A stretch of 43,310 nucleotides of DNA, from assembly GCF_000204055.1 (NCBI RefSeq), contig NW_006768814.1, positions 116,160 through 159,469 of the forward strand, given 5' to 3'. The translations under genes were made by a program, and so were the position numbers. A model generated the notes under the pieces. The model was not told where the DNA came from and did not search any database. It was given only the letters and a program-made list of their open reading frames with translations. This document shows, piece after piece, positions 24,641 through 36,417 of this stretch. This DNA comes from Melampsora larici-populina 98AG31 (Eukaryota; Basidiomycota; Pucciniomycetes; Pucciniales; Melampsoraceae). Within the stretch, counting starts at the first letter, position 1; every line of letters begins with the position of its first letter.

Positions 24641-26247
24641 GGTGTCAAATGGGCATGACTGACAGAGACAACCAATCTCAATATCCAATCATCCAAAGCT
24701 CATTGTTTTTGTGGCATTCTTTTGTCAGAAGCAAATTTGCGTTCATTTTGTCCTTGACAGCTGTCTTCATGGGGATGCAGGCAGAATAATTGATATCTTT
24801 TGATATCCTGCAGAAATCCCTTGAAATTGATCTAAACTTATCTAAACTTTATCTGAAGCTACTCTAGTGAGCACACTCTGGCCAGCCAGCCACTAGTAGC
24901 TATCTGGGGGTCGTCCTTAATCTGATAAATTGACAATACAGCCAAAGGTCACTGGATATCTACATTTGAGTCCTTCTGGGGCTGGTAGAAGTAAAGAAAT
25001 TGACAAACTTTGCTGGAGAATGTAAAAGCGTCCCGGCAGTGTGGTTCAATCACATATCAAGACCTGAATTGGAATAACTGATCACAGACCATAAATGTGC
25101 AATACCTTGGAGCTCATTGGTCATTGATCAGCATGTGCTCAGACACCATATTTTTCCATTTTGGTCTGGTGATGGATTGTTGCATGGAACCTATTGAAGT
25201 TCTTTTAAAATTCAAGTGAAATTACTTTGAAATCCCTGAAATTTCTACAAGTTTACTTTGAAAACTCATTGAATTCATGGTGAGTCTGACAAGTATCTGA
25301 GGACTGTGAGCTCATAGCAGTACCTGATAACTTATATTGCTGCCAGATTGCCTGAATTGTTGTTCACTTGACTCCTCTTGGTTGTTATTACACCTTGTCA
25401 CACTGAAAACAGCCTTCTGCATTAGTCAGGAATCATGTAAATCTTGTAGTATCTAATTAGCAATGAATTAAATTGTTTGTGGACATCAAAGCATTGCTCA
25501 ACAACTGAACGGTGTCTTATCTTGTTCATATAAATACTTGACATTTGATGTCAACAGAAGGAGTGACTTTCTAGAATGGCATGAGCATAGGATTTGAAGA
25601 AACTCTTTACTGTATAAATTATACTGTTGAATAAATCACATGAACATATCCTTAATTTCCTCATGACTCATTTGACTTGCCACTTTTGAAAATTTTCATT
25701 GTTCCTGCAGGATCTGGAATTCATGCCACTGTAGTTGTTCTTGTGGTGGAAAGAGTTCCAACATATGTTTATCTCATCCCAAGCATACATACTGGTAATT
25801 TCATTTTCACAATCTCTTTGTCCTTTAGGTTTCTGGACTCTGCATGATTCTTTTCATCTACCACTGATCATGGTAAGTTTTGTCCTGAATTTTACCCTCC
25901 CAATTGTTCTTCTGGTATCACCAAAGTAAGCTTACAAAGTCAAATTCTCTTCCGGTTGTATTCAATGATAGGCTTACAATCAACTTCACAGTCATGTCAT
26001 TTCATGTCAATCTAGTGAAAAGGATCTATATTTGGACAATGAAAACCCTTATGATGATGTTGTTGTTGAGTCAGGAAAGTAACAGATGTTCATAGAATTC
26101 AAGTTTTTGTGATTTTCTGTTGGATGGTTCCATAGGAGCTTTCCGGGGTCCTACCAGGGGTCAGGCGGGGCAGTTAGAAACAGCCTTTATCAACTGTAGA
26201 GCAAAAGCATTGTGGACTCCCGGTGATGAGAAAAGCAACAAAGAATA
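24641..26247. other. Gene-poor spacer before the MITE
   Basis: No recognisable gene. Short frames at 25735-26095 are hydrophobic but lack supporting context. Confidence 0.4.
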
Positions 26248-26771
26248 CAGTCAAACCCGCGCACATGCATACCCGCGCACATGCATAACCAGCCAAAATG
26301 CATATGTTTTGGTTTCCACCCAGCTGGTGCAGGCCAATTTTGTCATTAATTGCATAATTATGTCAAAAACCATAATGCATACTTCTTTTCAAGTCCCCAA
26401 AGTCATAATGCATGCCTACAAAGCGCCCCAGGATGTGTTTTTTTTTCATTGAACTCTGATCGAATCCTTTGCAAGTAGGATTTTGGCAACATCAGGCAGC
26501 AATGAGCCCTCTATGGGGTCAAACCAACCCCTAGTGGTGTTTTTTTCTGCGTCGAAAAAATATCTTGTCCTTTCACCCGCGCAAAATACAAACGTACTAT
26601 TGCATAAACTCATACAATTTCAACAAAAACCCGTCATAATGCATATTTCAATGCATTTAGGCCTAAATGCATACAATATGCATTATGGGGGTTTATCCCT
26701 ATTTGCATAACCCGCAATAATGCATAGCAAAAATTGTCTCCCCAATTTATGCATTAGCGCGGGTTTGACTG
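26248..26771. mobile_element. Mariner-like MITE with TA target duplication
   Basis: A 524-bp non-autonomous element. The left end CAGTCAAACCCGCGC (26248-26262) is the perfect inverse of the right end 26757-26771. The similarity extends through two mismatches to atgcata, about 24 bp in all. TA dinucleotides flank both ends (26246-26247 and 26772-26773), as Tc1/mariner insertion leaves them, and the CAGT start is typical of that superfamily. The inside encodes no transposase but holds eleven ATGCAT palindromes, many as taatgcat or atgcatta, plus a duplicated cccgcgcacatgcata at the left end. Confidence 0.88.
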
Positions 26772-26828
26772 TAACGCACAATGACTGCGGCACGCCGATC
26801 ATGAACGCTCATCTGGTAGGCTCGACAT

Positions 26829-26832
26829 GCTG

Positions 26833-26866
<34 letters not shown>

Positions 26867-26935
26867 TGTCGCAACTTGCACTGATAGTGTTTCCCAGTAG
26901 GGCAACCTGCGGGGGTTCGAATCCCCCTTTCAGCA
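26829..26935 (+). tRNA. tRNA-Leu(CAA) with intron
   Basis: Class II tRNA. The acceptor GCTGAGA/TTTCAGC, the D region TCCGAGCGGTCTAAGG typical of leucine tRNAs, the anticodon region ATTCAAG (anticodon CAA), an insertion of about 24 nt after position 37, a long variable arm AGGGCAACCT, and the T arm GGGGG/CCCCC with TTCGAAT are all visible. The anticodon stem has one A-C mismatch next to the loop. Yeast tRNA-Leu(CAA) also carries an intron. Confidence 0.92.
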
Positions 26936-27462
26936 CTTTCTTTTGTACTTTTGTACCCTCATCATTGGCAACCGCTGGAATCTTTCCAGGCAAAGCAAAT
27001 CCTGCGATTACGAGGCGCTTCATTCAAGGTGAGACTTTGTATATGACAAGTACACGGTGTATTGACTATTGGCCATTGTTTGTTTGTTGCGTGGGAGTGA
27101 GCGTAGCAGCGTGTTGTTGCTTTTATCTCTCGCTCTCCCAATCTGTCAAATTCAAACAAACCACACGGGTGGTTTCACTGGGAGACTGAGGCATGGCGGG
27201 ACTCTACAGCGTGACAATGGCAGTAGCCATGATCGTCGAGATCACAATCCTGATGTGGGTATTGGCGGCGCATCCCCATGAAATAATATGAACCGCATAT
27301 ACAAATTGACTCTGGATCACAAGATTATCAACAACAATACAAGCTTTAATTCCAGCCATGTTCTACGAAAAAGTGACGCTAAGAACTCTGGCATTTTTGT
27401 GGTCTACCTTCTCCGCAGAGATCACCCGATCACAAGGATTTCAGGTTGAAATTCGAGGCCCA

Positions 27463-29576
<2,114 letters not shown>

Positions 29577-29579
29577 TTG

Positions 29580-30127
29580 ATGACTCGGCATTTGGACGTG
29601 TTTGACCTCAAAGGTTCATCTTCAAGACGCGGTCTATCAAACACAAAAAACTCGATCACCTCGGTACCCGGATGTTTCTAGAGCTCAACCCGGTGTGCAG
29701 CGGTACCGTGTCCAAATATCTTGCATTGGATTTTGTGCGCAAAAAGATTGTCAGTCGTCCATCCCGCGATGAAGTTTGCCACATCTGCATATGGACGTGC
29801 AGCATTCCTGAACATCGTAGGAGTAACTGAAAGGATAGGCCGTGAGCTAGTAGACACTGTCTGATGGTCTTCATTAGTAGGGCAGATGCGAGTCCTTGTA
29901 ACTGGGACAGCAAAGAGATGGGCAAGGGGAGAGGCATCGTTGTTGTCCAATAAAAGCTGCATGAAGCCGTCGGCGGAGGCGAAAGCGTCAGGTACCGGGA
30001 ATAACATAGCTTGAATATTGGCTGCAGCCCACCAATCCAACCATTTCTTGGCAGCAGGGAACAGCCGACACAACTCTTCAAACTTGGCCTCAAGATCCAG
30101 CTTCCCTGGTTCATCAGGTGGAAGCAA
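29580..30127 (-). pseudogene. Decayed member of an unidentified gene family
   Basis: The reading frame runs from about 30127 downwards with KKWLDWWAAANIQAMLFP, then DAFASADGF, the block PVTRTRICPTNEDHQTVSTS, RPILSVTPTMF and a degraded Cys pair (QCKIFGHG). An in-frame TAG at 29678-29680 interrupts it after HRVEL. The same frame continues as KHPGTEVIEFFVFDRPRLED towards the RBBP4 start. The minus-strand gene at 41447-41974 is clearly related (DAFASAN, PVTRTKVCPINAGH, LLSTSNRP, TSAMF). The conserved Cys/His pattern suggests a zinc-binding fold; I vaguely associate it with a ubiquitin-peptidase-like family spread in basidiomycete mobile DNA, but this is unproven. No Cys catalytic box is visible in this fragment. 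Confidence 0.55.
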
Positions 30128-30162
30128 TCCTCAACACTTAGTAACCCAAAGATTCTATGCAA

Positions 30163-30534
30163 GAAAGCAAGTAATTATCAGTATATCATAAATATTAATG
30201 GAGAACCATCAATTCAAACAAAACTGGACAAAAATCCGCTTCCAGCCATTTCTTGTGAGGGCGCGGGTCCAAAACCTCAGTCTAAAAGATCGCACACTCA
30301 GCATCTGAAATTCAAGGAGGCAGTCAGACGTCATTGTTGAATCATATCGAATTATGATATCAAGACCAGGATATCACAATCAGACAAATTCAATCTACAT
30401 CAGAAGCTGTGATACAGATTGCCAACATTGGAATGACTCGTTTACTGAAACCACTGCAGACATTATTCGGGTTCCCCAAGTGGGCAGGGAAAAATGATTG
30501 GGAGTATGATTTGTCATAAAATGGTCTATCACTC
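30163..30534. other. Spacer, nothing recognised
   Basis: No gene or repeat that I can support. The left end of a hairpin MITE starts at about 30535. Confidence 0.4.
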
Positions 30535-30991
30535 CACACCTGAGCCATAACACCCACACTACATATGTGTAGCAGGCTCAGTGAATATGTGGTTATCATG
30601 TACATACAGTTCTGCTCAGTTATCTGCTCATCAGGACAAGTTATTCATATGTAATACATGCTGTAACTTCTTTCAGATTGAAAAAAGCTTCCAAAAGATT
30701 GACTACATACACTGACTCAATGTTTTGGTGTGATCTCATCAACTCAACTGCATGTAACACACTTTCTGTTACTAAGACATAGCTTCAACAATATTGCCTG
30801 AGCAGCTACAGAATTATATGTAGTGGATTTTTGGGAAAAAAATTTCAAAGTCGAAAAAGTTACATGTGGTATAACATGTGATTTATTTATTCTGATGGGC
30901 AAAAAACTGAGCAGACCTGTATGTACATGATAGACAACTATTGACTTAGCTTGCTGCACATATGTAGTGTGGGTGAAATGGCCCAGGTGTG
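30535..30991. mobile_element. 457-bp hairpin MITE with ~85-bp inverted repeats
   Basis: The left arm (30535-30620) and right arm (30907-30991) are inverted copies. The outer ~45 bases, which include cacccacactacatatgtg, differ at only a few positions. A second matched block, atgtacatacag(t/g)tctgctcag, sits at 30598-30619 and 30907-30928, at the same distance (63 bases) from each end. The middle is AT-rich and non-coding. I could not define the target-site duplication. It lies about 135 bases from the left end of the Plavaka element. Confidence 0.8.
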
Positions 30992-31124
30992 CAGTATTAG
31001 ATTCTTTTATGAAAAAATGTACTATTAATCATTTTCCTCTGCCAAATTGGGGAAGTTGAATGATGTTTACAGTGAACCATGAATGAGTACCTGTCCAGTC
31101 ATTGATGTTCTATCAGCGATTCTT

Positions 31125-31140
31125 CTACACCACGAACCCA
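31125..31140. repeat. Left terminal inverted repeat of the Plavaka element
   Basis: ctacaccacgaaccca, the exact inverse complement of 39086-39101. Confidence 0.88.
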
Positions 31141-31245
31141 ACAAAAGTTGAGGAACGGGTTTCAAGAGGTTTCAAAAAAACCTGGCCCTAGCTTGACCAA
31201 TACCCGGCGCACACCGCGGCTGGACCCGGGTTTCAAGTGGTTTTC

Positions 31246-31294
31246 AAAGTACAGGTGATCAACCACTGCGAAAGCGGTTGATCACCTGTACTTT
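31246..31294. repeat. Perfect 19-bp palindrome (hairpin) inside the transposon end
   Basis: Arms aaagtacaggtgatcaacc (31246-31264) and its exact inverse (31276-31294) are separated by 11 bases (actgcgaaagc). It lies between the left terminal repeat and the transposase start. It could be a transposase-binding or regulatory site, or fold as RNA in the leader. Confidence 0.85.
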
Positions 31295-31495
31295 AATCAT
31301 GCCTCGAAAATACGTGGAGACAAGACCTTGTTCTCCCCTGATTTAATCATCAGCGGATGCATTGCAGGTCTTAATCTGCTTAACCACGGGAGAGCCCATC
31401 TTTTACCCTCAAAGACCAGAGGAAGAAAATTCATCATTCCCTTTCCGAAGGACGAATTTATTTGCTTTCACATCTTTCAACCTGAGCGGCCACAG

Positions 31496-34400
31496 ATGTC
31501 TGGACGTCAATTGATTGCCGAATGTAACTCTTCTCAATGACAACCAACATCACGGCTTAATCTGACAAAGGTTGACCCTCCCAGGTTTCACAGAGACTCT
31601 TCGCGGGCCAGGAGACATTGTCTTCACTTGTTTGGCGTGTCCTGGAGGCCGATCTCTCCAAGAGGAATCGATTCCCAGGCATTGTAAAACCAAAAAACAT
31701 CTCAAATGTCTCAACAGGTGGAAGGCCGAACGTATGAATGCCACCACAACTGTGACCTTCATTGAAGATGATGTAATCGATGGTTCACATCCTGCAAGTG
31801 ACATGGATGGACATCTTGATGATGACATCAACATGAACTCACCAAATGCTGCCTCACCGGAGCCTGATGTGGTCGAGTTTGATGATCATGAACGCGAACT
31901 ACGGCGTGGCGCTGTCATTGATCTTTGGGCACGCGATCATTCAAATCTCTTCGCATCTCCAGCTCCAGATTCTGCTCACAGTGCTACAGACAGCAGCAAA
32001 GACACAAATCGAGCAGATGAATCGACGGATGATGGCTGGGAGGATGAGGATGACGACTTGAACTCAGAACAATCTGAAGGAAAGCATGCAAATAATGCAA
32101 AGTCATCATCCTGGGCACCTTTCTCAAGTTTGGAGGTTGGAAGCTTTCAAATTATCTTGAAGACTATTCAAATCCATCATCTGATTTGATCCCTTCAACA
32201 GCAAATCGTTGCTCTTCTGATCCTAGGTTCATCCAGAACCATCATGTCACTGCTTCAGTATGAACGAGTCCGCTCCTTTGTCAGTCTCTTGAAAGTAAAA
32301 CTTCCAGCGTATAAAAGTCTCCAGCATGTGCGGCGAAAACTCAAGAAAAGATTTGACTTTGATGTCTCTGAAACTCTCAGTGCTTCGGGCAAACCATGCT
32401 TTGGACTCCAGATCAAGCAGATATTAACTCAAGTACAGATTTTCTTTCATATTTTCGATTTCAACCTTTGATTTGTTCAACCTTTGATTTGCATCGCTCA
32501 TTGATATGGCTACTTACAGGAATTAGCAAATCCTTATGTGATGGATCATCTACATTTCATACCGGAATTACCAACATTAACATCAAAAATAAATCGTTTT
32601 ACACAGTCAAAAAAATGGCGAGAGGAGCTGGATAAAGACATGCGGGTTCAGATGATTGAATCACCAAAGGGACACTTTTTCTTATTCGAGCCGGTTCAAC
32701 TGGAATCAAAGAGAATCGTGATTCCTATCTTTTTCTATCGGATTGATACTCAGGTCTTTGCAAAATGTGTCTTTGCACATCAAACTTCTCATCTCGATTC
32801 CAAAGGGCATCAGCGCATCCGTGTAGAGTTTCCCTCTATTACGTGCTTTGATTCATCACAGCTATCTTCAATAAATGTGAAACATTTTGCAAGAGGATTG
32901 GATAAAATTGAAATCCGTGGTGGCAGATTGATGAAAGACCTCTGTGGAGATGTGATGTATCGTGAGTCATAAACATCTGTATTTATAGGTGACTGAGGCT
33001 GATCCAAACATGATAGAAAATATTGGGAATGGGACATGTCATGAAGTTCCAATACAAAATAAATGGCGAAAGAAGGCAGATGGCAAGTTAATTCGACATG
33101 TACCGTTGGTGTTATATTGCGATGATTTATCAGGAAATATTTCCAAGCAGTGGAACAAACACCTGGCATTTTATTTCACTTTGGCTGGACTGCCCTCAAA
33201 ATTCGCCAATCAGGAATATAATTGTCATTTCCTGACAACGTCAAATACAGCAAGTGCTTTGGAGCTTGCTGATCCAATTATTGACTCGCTGAAGTAATTA
33301 TTTCAAATTATTATTTGTTCTTTGATCAATATAATCTAATCATGCTTTGTTCTCAGTGAACTTACCACGAATGGCTTTTTTGCATATGATGATCAGTGCA
33401 AAGGAGAAGTCTTGGTTGTACCTTTTGTCCTCTGTCATTTGGGAGATTCGCCTATGCACGCCGAGGTGACTAACACAATGAATCCAACGATTTCCCTCAC
33501 ACCATGCCGAATTTGTGACTTGAGGGTTGGTTCATTGGCAGAGAAAAGATTGGTGAAATACATCAGCAACTTTGTCGGAGTTGATGAAAATGGAGATAAG
33601 GTGAGCTTGAAGATCTTGAGAGCTTTAGTCAGAGTCTTCTCAAAACCGTTTCTGTCTTTCTTTTTCTCTTTTTCCTCTTCCAGTTTGATTTACCAAAGAG
33701 AAGCTGGTCTCAAACAAAACAGCACACAAAAGCACTCTGGGAGTTGGCACAAAAGCCCGGCACGATCGGTACTTTTGAAAGTGAATCAGGAAAAGCTGGT
33801 ATTCGGGACCAGCACGTTCTTCCCTTTATTAAAAAGGTTCAAGAGATGCGCATGCATCGAGGAGATCGACACTTTACAAATGAAGAAGTGACACAGTTCT
33901 GCCATGAACTTAACACCGAATTTGGAGAGCACCTATTCAATCCCTTTCTCAGGTTGAAAGGTGAATCTATCCACATTTTCTCAGACTCTACTCTCAGAGA
34001 TAAAGAAACTAACCTTTTGGTGATTCCACACAGGATTCGATGGTCATGCAGATACACCCATCGAAATCCTGCATGTTGTGCTGTTAGGAGTGGCAAAGTA
34101 CCTTCTTCGCAACCGAATGAAGCTTTGTTCAGAAAAAGAGAAGGAAGGCATATGGGGAAGGTACAGATCATTTAGTACCTCGGGCCTCAACATTCCTCCC
34201 ATCCAGCCAAAAAGCATGATAACGCATTTCCAAAGCCTCACAGGGAAAGAATTTCGTACAGTATTGCAATCAGCGCCATTCATATTTTTTGATTGTGATT
34301 TATCAACTGACGAACGCGAAGCATGGACAGCACTATCTCATCTGGCTCCATTCATCTTCCAGACAGAAATTTCAAACATGGACTTGTACCTTGAGCAACT

Positions 34401-35814
34401 TGGACAGCAAATCGAAATTTTCCTTCTCTCGATTGTCAAGCTCTCGGCTCAATGGTGCAACAAGCCCAAATTTCATATGATGGTCCACCTCTCTCAATCA
34501 ATCCTTCGATTCGGTCCAGCGTGCCTCTTTGCAACCGAAAATTTTGAATCTTATAACGGAAATACACGAAACTCGTCAATACACTCCAATCATCTGAGTC
34601 CAGGCCGGGATATAGCAAATTCATTCAATAATCACAGGCTAATCCGCGCGCTAACTTCTGGTTCCCTTTTATACGATAAAGTACTGAGATCATACATCGC
34701 AGCAAGTCCAAAAGTTTGTGATATATTCAAAAATAATGTCTTATTTCAGAAGACATTAGGCTACAATCAAACTTGGAATCAAGAAAACGATTTCAAAGTT
34801 GGAAGTAAGCATGGATTATTTCCTCATTGGTTAACAAATTAGCATTCTTATTCAATATTTATATTCTAGGAATTCATATTCTAGGAATTCATAAAACACA
34901 AGCCGAAAACCCTGATGAGTGTATCCCTAAGGCTATCTATGAAGCGTACAGAGCAAAGAATTGGAAGGTTCTAGATTCATTTTCTTTGAAGAATAACCAG
35001 CAATTCAAAGAGAATAGCTTTCTATCAGTGCGTAAAATTAACATCTCTCTCTCCGTTTAAACTTGGATTTTGAACCACGTTATTTGTCTCAATTTAAAGA
35101 TCAATATACAATCCTCGGGTGTGCAATTCATAGGGAAAGTCGGAAGGATCTGGGCAGTAGGTGCCCAGAATCCTCAACAAAGCAAGATCGAGGTTTACAA
35201 ATGCCGAGTTGGAGACGTCAGCAAATTTTATCGTATGCGGGAGATTGAGGTGACTCAACAGTGTTTTTGGGTCAATCCTAGAGTAAGCAACAATGTACTT
35301 TCTATTGTACTTTCTAATTCAATTGAAAATGTCCTTAGCTGACACGAATTGTATTGTTTAGGACATTGAAGGTGTGCTTAATGTGCAACACGACTGCCAT
35401 AAAAGCAAATGCACAGTCAAACAGGAGCGACCTATCATGATTGAGTGGCGTGTGTCGAAGAATTTTGATCACATGGTGGTGCATCAGGATTCAGCTTCAT
35501 TTGTCCTCAATTCAGGTTCGTTTTATTCGGCAGAACTCCATCGAAAGTGGGCCGGAATCACATTTTAAAAAGTATCACCTGAAGACTGGCGCTCTGGGAT
35601 CAAGAGGGGAATGGCAAACTGGGAAGCAAACTTGAAGGAAAAGGAAGATAAGCAAGATAAACAACAGAAAAAGACAAAGGTCAAAAACCCTCCCGGCAAA
35701 AAGAGAAAAATAAAAGGTAAAGAGAGAGCAGTCTCAGAGGAAATGGTCTTCGAACCAGTGGCTGGCCCATCAACTGGACATCAGCTTTTGAATCATCATT
35801 CAATCTTTCTCTAA
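31496..35814 (+). CDS. Plavaka-type transposase
   Basis: Predicted RNase-H-fold DDE transposase moving the surrounding element. Twelve proposed exons: 31496..31523, 31585..32135, 32202..32432, 32520..32951, 32989..33293, 33357..33600, 33684..33960, 34034..34804, 34885..35027, 35100..35282, 35362..35515, 35573..35814; they sum to 1186 codons plus stop with no frame break. Order of features: a C2H2-like finger (FTCLACPGG ... RHCKTKKH), an acidic linker, a helical region with LANPYVMDHLHFIPEL, the core CDDLSGNISKQWNKHLAFYF with TLAGLP and HFLTTSN, CHLGDSPMHAEVTNT, DTPIEILHVVLLGVAKYLL, HMMVHLSQSILRFGP with TENFES, and the C-terminal LNVQHDCHKSKCT, all typical of the family. A basic KKRKIKGKE at the end may be a nuclear signal. 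Least certain are the first exon, the donor at 32952, the acceptor before 34885 (an in-frame alternative exists at 34870) and the last intron. Confidence 0.85.
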
Positions 35815-35984
35815 CTTTGTTCAAATTGCGATTTCTTTTCATTTATCTCGTCATTTTGTTCATGAGGCATTTTTTGACTGTTCATTTAATTTCATTTGTA
35901 CCAAGTTTTTTGATTTGAATTTATTTGTATTATATCGATTGATTTATGATTTTCTTATTTGATTTATAAACCAATGACCTCTTC

Positions 35985-36275
35985 CACCCGGAGACGCTGT
36001 TCTCGAAGAGCTCCTCATCAGAGCAAGAAACAACAAACATGCCTTTTTTTGCGCCTTTGATTGCAGGTTTCACAGATCAATCATCTGTGAATACTATGAT
36101 TTCTTATCTGAATTTGATTGGATCATATTTATTTAATCTTCTTGACAAATAAAGACGTCATCCACCGGGACATGATGTTTTTGAAGAACTCCTCATCAGA
36201 GCAAGAAATGTTGAACTTGCCTTTTTTTGCGTCTTTGATTGCAGGTTTCCCAGATCGAGCATCTGTCACAGTGAA
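35985..36275. repeat. 178-bp diverged duplication with shared reading frame
   Basis: Copies around 35985-36100 and 36162-36275 share ctcctcatcagagcaagaaa, gcctttttttgcg and ctttgattgcaggttt at an offset of 178. Both can be read as EELLIRARN followed by AFFC and FDCRF, so the duplicated DNA may once have been coding. It lies between the two transposon genes, perhaps in the promoter of the second. Confidence 0.75.
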
Positions 36276-36417
36276 TGACAGGTGTCGATTAACCCCTTTT
36301 TGTCATTTCGATCAAAAGGGTGACCTCATTCCTTTTTCATTTTCCTTTCCGACTCTTTCTCAACACATCTTTTTTCGTTTTTAGTTTTCTTCTCACTTGG
36401 CACTTTGTAATCCAACC

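Noticed and set aside
26120..26710. Two plus-strand frames of 110 and 75 codons
   Set aside because: They lie in or across the MITE and consist largely of its ATGCAT repeats, so they are not genes.
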